NCBI RefSeq assembly: GCF_029278605.1
Contig: NZ_CP119573.1
Location: forward strand, 372,001 to 436,000
From: Cupriavidus sp. WKF15
GTDB taxonomy: Bacteria; Pseudomonadota; Gammaproteobacteria; Burkholderiales; Burkholderiaceae
Length of the DNA stretch: 64,000 nt
Direction of reading: 5' to 3'
Shown here: piece after piece, positions 34,187 through 42,091 of the stretch
How the letters are laid out: each line of letters starts with the position of its first letter
Position numbering within the stretch: the first letter of the stretch is position 1
The notes under the pieces: generated by a model
The model's input: the letters and a program-made list of their open reading frames with translations, nothing else
Database searches by the model: none
Told to the model about the DNA's origin: nothing
Position numbers and translations under genes: made by a program

Positions 34187-36061
34187 ATGTCTGCAGCCTC
34201 TCGCCCCAAACCGCTTCCGAAGTCGATCGCCACCGTCTCGCTCTCCGGCACCCTTCCCGAAAAACTTGAGGCCGCCGCGGCTGCCGGATTCGACGGCGTG
34301 GAAATCTTCGAGAACGACCTGCTCAACTTCGACGGCTCGCCCGCCGAAGTGCGCCGCATGGCGGCCGACCTCGGCCTGCGCATCATGCTCTACCAGCCGC
34401 TGCGCGACTTCGAGGCCATGCCGGCGGAACTGTTCGCGCGCAACATGGCGCGCGCCGAACGCAAGTTCGACGTGATGAAACAGCTTGGCGCCGACACGGT
34501 GCTGGTCTGCAGCAATGTCCAGGACATCGCCATCGACGACCCCGCGCGCGCCGCCGCGGACCTGCGCCAGATGGCCGAGGCCGCCGCCCGGCGCGGCCTG
34601 CGCGTCGGCTATGAGGCCCTGGCGTGGGGCCGGCACACGCGCCGCTGGCGCGAGGCGTGGGACATCGTGCGGCGCGCGGACCACCCGGCACTGGGCCTGG
34701 TGCTGGACAGCTTCCATACGCTGGCGCTGGGCGACACCCTGCAGGGCCTGGACATCGTGCCGGCCGAGAAGATTTTCTTTGTGCAATTGGCCGATGCGCC
34801 GCGCATGTCGATGGACGTGCTGGGCTGGAGCCGGCACTACCGCAACTTCCCTGGACAGGGCGACCTGCCGGTGACCGACTTCGCGCGCGACGTGCTGCAG
34901 GCTGGCTATACCGGCCCGCTCTCGCTGGAAATCTTCAACGACGAATTTCGCGCCGCCCCGGCGCGCCAGACCGCGCTGGACGGGCTGCGTTCGCTGATCT
35001 GGCTCGAATCCGAGGCGGGCGGCTTCGCGCTGCCGGCGCCGCCGGTGTTCGAAGGCGTCGACTTCGTCGAGTTCGCGGTCGACTACGTGGCCGGGCGCGA
35101 ACTCGCGCAGCGGCTGGCGTCGCTCGGGTTCGTGCATGCCGGGCGCCATCGCTCCAAGGCGGTCGACCTGTACCGGCAGGGCGACATCAACCTGATCCTC
35201 AATGCGGAGCAGGACAGCGCGGCCGCCGAACACTTCCAGCTGCACGGCCCGTCTGTTTGCGCGATCGGCCTCAAGGTCGACGATTCACGCCGCGCCATCG
35301 CGCGTGCCCGCGCGCTGCTGTGCAAGGAGTGGCGCGAACCGGTGGGCCCGCAGGAACGCGTGATTCCCGCGCTGCGCGCGCCCGACGGCATGCTGTTCCA
35401 CCTGATCGACGACATCGACGCCGCGCGCAGTATTTACGAGAGCGACTTCGAGCTTCGCCCGCTGCCGCAAGAAGCCGCCGCGGGCGCGGGGCTGACGGCG
35501 ATCGACCATATCGCCCAGGCCCTCCCTGCGCACCGGCTCGACACCTTCGTGCTGTTCTACCGCTCGGTGTTCGGCATGCAGGCCGAGGCCGTCCACGAGA
35601 TTGCCGATCCGTATGGCCTGGTCAAGAGCCGCGCCATGGTCAGTGCCGGCCAGCGCGTGCGCATTCCGCTCAATGTCTCGGAGAGCGGGCGTACGGCCAC
35701 GGGGCGTTTCGTCACCGCCTACGCGGGCTCGGGCGTGCATCACATTGCCTTCCGGTCCACGCAGCTCGCGCATACGGTCGAAGCCATCGACCGCAGCCGC
35801 TCGGCGATGCTGCATGTGCCCGACAACTACTTCGAAGACCTGGCCGCGCGGCTGGCGCTCGACGATGACCTGCTGGCCCGGCTTCAGCGCCTGGGCCTGC
35901 TCTACGACCGTGACGGCCATGGTGAATTCCTGCACACCTACACGGAGCCATTCCACGAGCGCTTCTTTTTCGAACTCGTGCAGCGCGATGGCTACGTCGG
36001 CTACGGCGTGGCCAACGCGTCGGTGCGCATGGCCGCTCAGGCGCAGCTGCGCCACGGCTGA
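34187..36061 (+). CDS. quiC: 3-dehydroshikimate dehydratase, fused to an HPPD-like domain (QuiC type)
   Basis: 624 residues in two domains. About 1-285 is a sugar-phosphate isomerase/epimerase TIM barrel (SIATVSLSGTLPEKLEAAAAAGFDGVEIFENDL; GLVLDSFHTLALGD; SLEIFNDEFR) that supplies the divalent metal site. About 295-624 is a 4-hydroxyphenylpyruvate dioxygenase-like double VOC domain (FVEFAVDY; AIDHIAQAL; HHIAFRST; RFFFELVQRDGYVGYG). This fusion is known for bacterial QuiC enzymes converting 3-dehydroshikimate to protocatechuate. The C-terminal domain retains the His-His-Glu pattern. ATG at 34187 preferred; the GTG at 34130 would add a non-conserved extension. Confidence 0.9.
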   Translation: MSAASRPKPLPKSIATVSLSGTLPEKLEAAAAAGFDGVEIFENDLLNFDGSPAEVRRMAADLGLRIMLYQPLRDFEAMPAELFARNMARAERKFDVMKQLGADTVLVCSNVQDIAIDDPARAAADLRQMAEAAARRGLRVGYEALAWGRHTRRWREAWDIVRRADHPALGLVLDSFHTLALGDTLQGLDIVPAEKIFFVQLADAPRMSMDVLGWSRHYRNFPGQGDLPVTDFARDVLQAGYTGPLSLEIFNDEFRAAPARQTALDGLRSLIWLESEAGGFALPAPPVFEGVDFVEFAVDYVAGRELAQRLASLGFVHAGRHRSKAVDLYRQGDINLILNAEQDSAAAEHFQLHGPSVCAIGLKVDDSRRAIARARALLCKEWREPVGPQERVIPALRAPDGMLFHLIDDIDAARSIYESDFELRPLPQEAAAGAGLTAIDHIAQALPAHRLDTFVLFYRSVFGMQAEAVHEIADPYGLVKSRAMVSAGQRVRIPLNVSESGRTATGRFVTAYAGSGVHHIAFRSTQLAHTVEAIDRSRSAMLHVPDNYFEDLAARLALDDDLLARLQRLGLLYDRDGHGEFLHTYTEPFHERFFFELVQRDGYVGYGVANASVRMAAQAQLRHG

Positions 36062-36116
36062 TGCCGGCCGTCCCGCTTTTTCAAGACAACCATACACTTC
36101 CCACAGGAGACTCTGA

Positions 36117-36953
36117 ATGCTCGATCCTTGCATCATCTCGGTTGCGATTACCGGTTCCGTACCGCGCAAGAAAGACAATGCCGCCGTGCCGGTCACGGTA
36201 GCCGAACAGATCGAAAGTACTCACGCCAGCTATGAGGCGGGCGCCTCGCTGGTCCACCTGCACGTCCGTGACGCGCAGGAGAACTCCAGCTCCGACCCCG
36301 AGAGTTTCGCCGCGCTGCAGGAGGGCATCCGCAAGCATTGCCCGGGCATGATCGTGCAGTTCTCCACCGGCGGACGGGGCCGTGAAGCCAGCCAGCGCGG
36401 CGCCATGCTGTACCTGCGCCCGGACATGGCATCGCTGGCCACCGGCTCGGTCAATTTCCCCACCAGCGTCTATGAGAACCCGCCCGACTTCATCCGCTCC
36501 CTGGCGGCCAGCATGCGCGAGTTCCAGGTCAAGCCCGAAATCGAGATCTTCGACCTGTCGATGCTGTACAGCACGGCCGAACTGGTAAAGGAGGGGCTGC
36601 TCGCGCCACAGCCGCATGTACAGTTCGTATTCGGCATCCGCAACGCGATGCCGGCGCGCCGCGAAGTCCTGGCGTTCGAAGTCGAGCAACTGCAGAAGGT
36701 GCTCCCCGGCGCAACCTGGACTGCAGCCGGGATCGGACGGCACCAGCTCGAAGTCAATCACTGGACACTGGAGCTTGGCGGCCATTGCCGAACCGGGCTG
36801 GAAGACAATATCCGCTGGGACAAGGACACGCTGGCCCGCAGCAATGCGCAGCTGGTGCAACGCGTTGCGCAACTGTGCGAGCAGTATGGCCGCGCCGTGG
36901 CGACGCCCGCTCAGGCCAGGTCCCTGCTCGGCTTGCAACCCCTGGCGGCTTAG
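36117..36953 (+). CDS. Beta-keto acid cleavage enzyme family (BKACE, DUF849)
   Basis: 278 residues, TIM-barrel zinc enzyme. The motif SLVHLHVRD (about 44-52) supplies two zinc-ligand histidines, with IVQFSTGGRGR and SVNFPTSVYENPP following. BKACE proteins condense a beta-keto acid with acetyl-CoA, giving acetoacetate and a new CoA ester; substrates vary widely. AGGAG upstream of the ATG, 55 bp after the dehydratase, so probably the same transcript. Its substrate here is unknown; a beta-keto acid linked to aromatic or quinate metabolism is an inference. Confidence 0.88.
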   Translation: MLDPCIISVAITGSVPRKKDNAAVPVTVAEQIESTHASYEAGASLVHLHVRDAQENSSSDPESFAALQEGIRKHCPGMIVQFSTGGRGREASQRGAMLYLRPDMASLATGSVNFPTSVYENPPDFIRSLAASMREFQVKPEIEIFDLSMLYSTAELVKEGLLAPQPHVQFVFGIRNAMPARREVLAFEVEQLQKVLPGATWTAAGIGRHQLEVNHWTLELGGHCRTGLEDNIRWDKDTLARSNAQLVQRVAQLCEQYGRAVATPAQARSLLGLQPLAA

Positions 36954-36998
36954 CCTCGATATGTCAGACCGGCGGCCCGCCCGGCGGCCGCCCGGGCG

Positions 36999-37886
36999 TC
37001 ACGCGGGGACGTTCGCCGCGGGCGTGCCCCGTTCGCGCGCCGCCGCGGCGGTTCCGCCCACGCCGCTGGCGGCGATGAATGCTACGCCGAGCACCGACCA
37101 CGCATCCGGCACGGAACCGAACACCATCCAGCCGCCGAGCATGGCAAAAGCGATCTGCAGATACAGATACGGCGTCAGGACGCCCACCGGTGCGCGCGCA
37201 TAGGCCAGCACCAGGCAAAGGTGACCGGCGCAACCGGCCAGCGCCATGCCGGCCAGCATGGCCCAGTGCATTGCGCTGACGTGCCAGACCCACGAGAACG
37301 GCAACGCCGCCGTGAGCAGCACCGTCGCCACAGAGCCCGTGTAGAAGTGCGTCGTCCCGACGCCGTCGGCACGCGTCAGCGCGCCGGTCAGCAACTGGTA
37401 GCCGGCGTTGGACAGCACCACGCCCAGCGGCAGCAGCATGGCCGGGTGGAAGTCGGGGCCGGGGCGTATCACCATCACCGCGCCGGCAAACCCCAGCAGC
37501 AGGAACAGCCACCGCACCGGCGAGACCCGCTCGCCCATCAGCGCTGCCGCGGCGAGCGTGATGGCCAGCGGCGTGAGCATTGCCACCGCGGTGAAGTCGC
37601 CCACGGGCAGGACCTTGAGGCTGAAGAACGCGCACAGGCTCGACACCAGCATCAGCGCCGCGCGCATGCATTGCAGGACCGGCCGGCGTGTGTGTAGCAG
37701 GTACCGGCCGCGCGCCGGCAACAGGACTGCGCCGGTCAGCGCCGTCTGCGCCAGATAACGCACCCACAGCGCCATGACCACCGGGACGGCGCCGCCGACG
37801 CCCTTGGTCAGCGTATCGAGCGTGGCAAAGCAGGCTACCGCCGCGATCATTAGCGCAATGCCTTGCGGCGTGTGGTGGTCCTTCAT
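36999..37886 (-). CDS. EamA/DMT-type membrane transporter
   Basis: 295 residues, about ten membrane segments in two EamA repeats (about 8-140 and 150-280). Opens with PQGIALMIAAVACFATLDTLTKG and has VGDFTAVAMLTPLAITLAAAALMGERVSPVRWLFLLLGFAGAVMVIRPG, the typical repeat end with conserved E-R. DMT exporters move amino acids, nucleobases or other metabolites; substrate not deducible. Convergent with the BKACE gene. Confidence 0.84.
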   Translation of the reverse strand: MKDHHTPQGIALMIAAVACFATLDTLTKGVGGAVPVVMALWVRYLAQTALTGAVLLPARGRYLLHTRRPVLQCMRAALMLVSSLCAFFSLKVLPVGDFTAVAMLTPLAITLAAAALMGERVSPVRWLFLLLGFAGAVMVIRPGPDFHPAMLLPLGVVLSNAGYQLLTGALTRADGVGTTHFYTGSVATVLLTAALPFSWVWHVSAMHWAMLAGMALAGCAGHLCLVLAYARAPVGVLTPYLYLQIAFAMLGGWMVFGSVPDAWSVLGVAFIAASGVGGTAAAARERGTPAANVPA

Positions 37887-38049
37887 GGCGGGGTTGGCTG
37901 CTTGTTGCGCCGCTGGCAGTGGGTTGCGCGGCGTGGATTGGGGGATGGGAGCAGGTTACTGTTGCCAGCGGGAAAAACAATTGGGCTGGGAGGAAAGTCA
38001 GAATGCGCGTTGAGCGAATAATCGGTGGGCTGCCGGACGGCGCTTTTTG

Positions 38050-38226
38050 TCGTTCTTGGCCGGCGCCGCCGTTTCGCCGGCGTAGCCGGCGGGGTTATCT
38101 GGTCCGGATTGGCGTGTCGTGCTTGGCATGCGCTGCTGTTTCGCCGGCGTAGCCGGCGAGGGCTTTGTGGCTATGACTGGCTCGTCGTGCTTGGCAGGCG
38201 CCGCTGTTTCGCCGGCGTAGCCGGCG
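38050..38226 (+). repeat. Three tandem REP-like units of about 68 bp
   Basis: Cores at 38050-38091, 38117-38158 and 38185-38226 begin TCGT(T/G)CTTGGC and end in the invariant hairpin GTTTCGCCGGCGTAGCCGGCG (7-bp stem CGCCGGC/GCCGGCG, loop GTA). Unit period is 67-68 bp. Linkers between the cores diverge. Confidence 0.85.
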
Positions 38227-38228
38227 AC

Positions 38229-38257
38229 CTACTTCTTGTCCGAGCGACAAGAAGTAG
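38229..38257. repeat. 12-bp hairpin adjoining the third REP-like unit
   Basis: CTACTTCTTGTC, loop CGAGC, GACAAGAAGTAG. Directly follows the third unit and is mirrored, with ACTTTTTGTC arms, at 38777-38801. Confidence 0.8.
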
Positions 38258-38776
38258 GCAAGAAGCGCGTCGCCTGGCGGCTGGCCATCAACGATGCGCT
38301 TCTTGTGTTCAAGCGGCTTTGGTCTCGCGATGCGTGGATGCCCATTCGACCCTGCTCCGATAACCGGCTCTTGTACGGTCCCCATGTAGGGCTCGGGTAC
38401 AGCGTTCCAAAAGCGTCAGTGGTGGGACGCCTGCGGCTGCGCTGCGCGCGCGTCCTAGTCGGTTTGCGACGGGCATAATCGTCGCCAGTGCCAATGGTTC
38501 GGTTTCTCTGCTTCGCTGCGGCGCGGTTTGCCTGCGGCCTGGGTGCTCAGACTAGGGCTCTGCGCGTAGCGCAGCCGAAGGCGATTACACGATGGCGGTA
38601 GCAGCAGGGGCCACGGACAGTTTCGGGGCTCGTTCAATCAGCGCTCTAATCCTGCCCACGGACGTGCACCACGCGGCAGGCAGCCGGGCACACTCTGAAG
38701 CCCATACCCGTACAACACCCTTAGCCCACTACGATCAATATTCGCCCGCTAGGGCAAGTAAACGCGCTTTTTGGTT

Positions 38777-38847
38777 ACTTTTTGTCGCTCGGACAAAAAG
38801 TGACTCGCCGGCTACGCCGGCGAAACAGCAGCGCCTGCCAAGCACGA
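38777..38847 (-). repeat. Inverted copy of the REP-like unit with its second hairpin
   Basis: Hairpin ACTTTTTGTC-GCTCG-GACAAAAAGT (38777-38801) followed by the reverse complement of the unit core (38806-38847). Together with the third direct unit it makes a long inverted repeat flanking about 520 bp. Confidence 0.85.
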
Positions 38848-38953
38848 CAAGCCAGCCTCCCCTAGGCCTACAGTTGCCCCCCTGCCGCCTCCCCCTTCTG
38901 TCCTATAGTGAAATGCCTGCGGTACGTGGGAACAAGACACAGGAAGACGCGCC

Positions 38954-40348
38954 ATGACGACCTGGAAGCCGGATCCGAGCTTTTACCCATCCCCCCGCCT
39001 GGCAGCCAAGGCCCCGCCGGAGACCATTGCCTACGTGGCGATGTTCGATCCCGAGCGCAAGCAACCCGACGCCATCGCCGTGGTCGACGTGGACCCCGCG
39101 TCACCGCGCTACGCCAGCATCGTCGGCAAGGTCGCCATGCCGCATGCGGGCGATGAATTGCATCACTTCGGTTGGAATGCGTGCTCGTCGTGCCTGTGCC
39201 CGAACGCGCCGCATCCGCATATGGAACGGCGCTACCTGGTGGTACCGGGGCTGCGCTCGTCGCGCATCTACATCCTCGACACCAAACCCGATCCGCTCAA
39301 GCCGTTCCTGACCAAGGTCATCGAGCCCGAGATGCTGGCCGAGCGCACCGGCTACAGCCGCCCGCATACCGTGCACTGCGGACCGGGCGGCATCTATGTG
39401 ACGGCGCTCGGCAACGCCGAGGGCAAGGGCCCCGGCGGCATCGCCATGCTCGACGCGCAGAGCTTCGACCCGCTCGGCCGCTGGGAGGTCGAGCGCGGTC
39501 CGCAGTACTTCGCCTATGACGGCTGGTGGCACCTTGGCTACGACACGCTCGTCACCAGCGAATGGGGCACGCCGGACATGGTCGAGGACGGCCTCGTGCC
39601 CGACATCCTGCTCGGCGCGCGCTACGGGCGCCGCCTGCATTTCTGGGACTTCACGCGGCGCAGGCACCTGCAGGAGATCGACTTCGGCGACGAGTACCAG
39701 CTCGTGTTCGAGCTGCGCCCGGCCCATGACCCGACCCGGGCCTATGGCTTCGTCAACTGCGTGATCAGCCTGAAGGACCTGTCGTCGTCGATCTGGACCT
39801 GGTATCGCGACAAGGACAAATGGGCCGTGCGCAAGGTCATCGAGATCCCGGCCGAAGCCGCCGATCCCGACCAGCTGCCGCCCATGCTCAAGGGCTTCAA
39901 GGCGGTGCCGCCGCTGGTGACGGACATCGACCTGTCGATGGATGACCGCTTCCTCTACGTGTCCTGCTGGGGCACGGGAGACCTGCTGCAATACGATGTG
40001 TCCGACCCGTTCGCGCCGAAGCTCACAGGCAAGGTGCGCCTTGGCGGCATCGTCTCGCGCGCCACGCATCCGGGCGCGAAGAACGGCGCGCTCAATGGCG
40101 GGCCGCAGATGGTCGAGATCAGCCGCGACGGACGCCGCATCTACTTCACCAACTCGCTGTACGGCGCGGTGGACCCGCAGTTCTATCCCGAAGGCATCGA
40201 CGGCTGGATGGTGAAGCTCGATGCCGCCCCCGAAGGCGGCCTGTCCATCGATCCGAAGTTCTTCATCGACTGGCCGAAGGGCCATCGCCCGCACCAGGTG
40301 CGGCTGCAGGGCGGGGATTGCTCGTCGGATTCGTACTGCTATCCGTGA
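38954..40348 (+). CDS. Selenium-binding protein SBP56 / methanethiol oxidase family
   Basis: 464 residues, beta-propeller protein. Conserved landmarks include HHFGWNACSSCLCP (CSSC motif at about 77-80), RPHTVHCGPGGIYVTALG, SEWGTP, LHFWDFTRRRH, DIDLSMDDRFLYVSCWGTGDLLQYD and HRPHQVRLQGGDCSSDSYCYP. Homologues oxidise methanethiol to formaldehyde, H2S and H2O2 with copper (MtoX). No signal peptide is obvious. AGGAAG about 9 nt before the ATG. Its stop overlaps the start of a membrane-protein gene. It lies just before an organosulfur region, which is compatible with C1-sulfur metabolism. Confidence 0.9.
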   Translation: MTTWKPDPSFYPSPRLAAKAPPETIAYVAMFDPERKQPDAIAVVDVDPASPRYASIVGKVAMPHAGDELHHFGWNACSSCLCPNAPHPHMERRYLVVPGLRSSRIYILDTKPDPLKPFLTKVIEPEMLAERTGYSRPHTVHCGPGGIYVTALGNAEGKGPGGIAMLDAQSFDPLGRWEVERGPQYFAYDGWWHLGYDTLVTSEWGTPDMVEDGLVPDILLGARYGRRLHFWDFTRRRHLQEIDFGDEYQLVFELRPAHDPTRAYGFVNCVISLKDLSSSIWTWYRDKDKWAVRKVIEIPAEAADPDQLPPMLKGFKAVPPLVTDIDLSMDDRFLYVSCWGTGDLLQYDVSDPFAPKLTGKVRLGGIVSRATHPGAKNGALNGGPQMVEISRDGRRIYFTNSLYGAVDPQFYPEGIDGWMVKLDAAPEGGLSIDPKFFIDWPKGHRPHQVRLQGGDCSSDSYCYP

Positions 40349-41013
40349 TGGGTCCATCGGCCACCTTGGCAACCGCATCGGCCCAGTGGGCGGCATGGTG
40401 GCCCTGGGTCGTCATTGCCGCGCTGGGCCTGTTCCACGGCATCAACCCCGCCATGGGGTGGCTGTTCGCCGTGGCGCTGGGCCTGCACCGCCACAAGCGC
40501 AGCGTGGTGCTGCTGTCGCTGCTGCCGATCGCGCTGGGCCATGCGCTGGCGGTGGCGGTATTCGTAGCGGCGGCGCTCACGCTTGGCAGTGTGGTGGATG
40601 CAAGCCTGTTCGCGCGCGTCGGCGGGCTCGTGCTGATCGGCTGGGCCGGCTGGCACATCCTGCGTGGCCACCGCGGCCGGCCGCGCGTGGGCATGCAGGC
40701 CGGCATGGCCGGGCTCGCCTGCTGGTCGTTCCTCATGGCGGGCGTGCATGGGGCCGGGCTGATGCTGGTGCCGGCACTGATGCCGCTGTGCGCGTCGCCG
40801 CTATCGGGCCGCATCGTCGGGGGCAGCGCCGTGGCACCCGCCGTGCTTGCGCTGGGCCTGCATACCGGAGCCATGCTGCTGGCCATCTGCGCGGTGGCGT
40901 TGCTGGTCTATGACCGCGTAGGGGTGGCCTTCCTGCGCACGGGATGGATCAACCTGGACCTGGTCTGGAGCGTCGCGCTGGCGTTGTGCGGAGTGGCGCT
41001 GTTGGTGTGGTGA
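40348..41013 (+). CDS. Membrane protein translationally coupled to the SBP56 gene
   Basis: 221 residues, about six membrane segments. Starts at ATG in TGATG, overlapping the SBP56 stop by one base; a TTG ten codons upstream is an alternative. Histidines and glycines inside helices (LGLFHGINPAMGW, LPIALGHALAVAV, AGVHGAGLMLVP, LGLHTGAMLLA) suggest metal or proton handling, reminiscent of NicO/RcnA or HupE-type helices, but I cannot assign a family. Its coupling suggests that it serves the SBP56 protein. Confidence 0.7.
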   Translation: MGPSATLATASAQWAAWWPWVVIAALGLFHGINPAMGWLFAVALGLHRHKRSVVLLSLLPIALGHALAVAVFVAAALTLGSVVDASLFARVGGLVLIGWAGWHILRGHRGRPRVGMQAGMAGLACWSFLMAGVHGAGLMLVPALMPLCASPLSGRIVGGSAVAPAVLALGLHTGAMLLAICAVALLVYDRVGVAFLRTGWINLDLVWSVALALCGVALLVW

Positions 41014-41043
41014 TTGCCGGCCGCCGAACGCTCCCGCCGGGTC

Positions 41044-41931
41044 TCACCGCAGCAGGAACGGCAACACCGTCTCCAGCAACAACTCCGGCGCCTCCTCGGC
41101 AATGTAGTGGCCGCACGGCAGGCCGTGCCCGCTGACGCGACGCGCCACCTTGCGCCACTCGTCGAGCGGGCGGAAACATTGGCCCACGGCGCCCTGCTCG
41201 CCCCACAAGGCCAGCATCTCGCACTCGACCATGCGCCCGCCCGCCAGGTCGGCGCGATCGTGTTCCAGGTCGATGCCCGCGCTCGCGCGATAGTCCTCGC
41301 ACAGGCCGTGGGCGGCGCCAGGGCTTTGCAGGCAGCGCAGGTACTCGGCCATCGCGGCCTCGGTGAACGGCGCCAGCCCGGCGCTGCGTGCGCCCATGGT
41401 GCTGCGCAGGTAAAGCGCCGGGTCGGCCTCGATCAGCGTCTCGGGAAACGGCGCGGGCCGGATCAGGAAGAACCAGTGCCAGTACGCCGTGGCGAAGGCC
41501 AGGCTGGTCTGCTCGTACATCGCCAGCGTCGGCGCGATGTCTAGCGTGACCAGGCGTTCGATGCGTTCGCCGTGGTCCAGTGCCATGCGGTGCGCCACGC
41601 GGGCGCCGCGGTCGTGCGCCATGACGCGGAAGCGCTCGAAGCCGAGCGCTGCCATCAGCCCGACCTGGTCGCCCGCCATGGTGCGCTTGCTGTAGTTGGC
41701 GTGGCCGGGCAGCCCGGCGGGCTTTTCGCTGTCGCCGTAGCCGCGCAGGTCAGCGGCCACCACCGTGAAGTGGCGCGCGAGGGTCGCCGCGACCTTATGC
41801 CAGATCACATAGGTCTGCGGATGGCCGTGCAACAGCAGCAGCGCCGGCCCCTGACCGCCCACGACGGCGTGGATGCCGACGTCCGCGCATTGCACAAGGC
41901 GATGTTCGAATCCCTTGAATCCCTCCAGCAC
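41044..41931 (-). CDS. Alpha/beta hydrolase, haloacetate (fluoroacetate) dehalogenase type
   Basis: 295 residues with GTG start and GGAG upstream. The nucleophile is Asp107 in AHDRGARVAHR, rather than Ser, with R108 and R111 as carboxylate binders; H152-W153 in AYWHWFFLIRP correspond to the halide pocket of fluoroacetate dehalogenases. The oxyanion region LLLHGHPQTYVIWHKVA and a late His in GHYIAEEAP complete the site. Predicted hydrolytic dehalogenation of short 2-haloacids. Other uses of the Asp-type fold, such as epoxide hydrolase, are less likely because the paired ring-opening tyrosines are not evident. Confidence 0.82.
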   Translation of the reverse strand: MLEGFKGFEHRLVQCADVGIHAVVGGQGPALLLLHGHPQTYVIWHKVAATLARHFTVVAADLRGYGDSEKPAGLPGHANYSKRTMAGDQVGLMAALGFERFRVMAHDRGARVAHRMALDHGERIERLVTLDIAPTLAMYEQTSLAFATAYWHWFFLIRPAPFPETLIEADPALYLRSTMGARSAGLAPFTEAAMAEYLRCLQSPGAAHGLCEDYRASAGIDLEHDRADLAGGRMVECEMLALWGEQGAVGQCFRPLDEWRKVARRVSGHGLPCGHYIAEEAPELLLETVLPFLLR

Positions 41932-42091
41932 GCATGTCTCCTTTCGTATTCAATGACCCGCAAGAGGCATTGAAGGTGAAGGCAGTGTAATCAGGAAATC
42001 GATTGCCATCGTTTCCGACGACGACGTTCATTCATTCCTGCTGCTCACGAATGCGCGCCTGCACCGCGCCCGCGCGAGCGTTGGCACAGCG

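Larger units (their letters stand above)
37887..38953. other. Repeat-rich intergenic region, no gene supported
   Basis: More than 1 kb without a believable gene. It contains three tandem units of a GC-rich hairpin repeat, a second hairpin type, and one inverted copy of both, each listed separately. The interior (38270-38760) has only short frames without ribosome sites. The last 60 bp hold the promoter and AGGAAG site of the SBP56 gene. Confidence 0.6.

Noticed and set aside
38050..38226. Possible CRISPR-like array because of regular repeats
   Set aside because: Only three units, the repeat is itself a GC-rich hairpin of REP type, period and linkers do not fit spacers, and no cas genes are present.
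38592..38957. 121-codon plus-strand frame in the repeat region
   Set aside because: It crosses the inverted REP-like unit, lacks a ribosome site and overlaps the start of the SBP56 gene.
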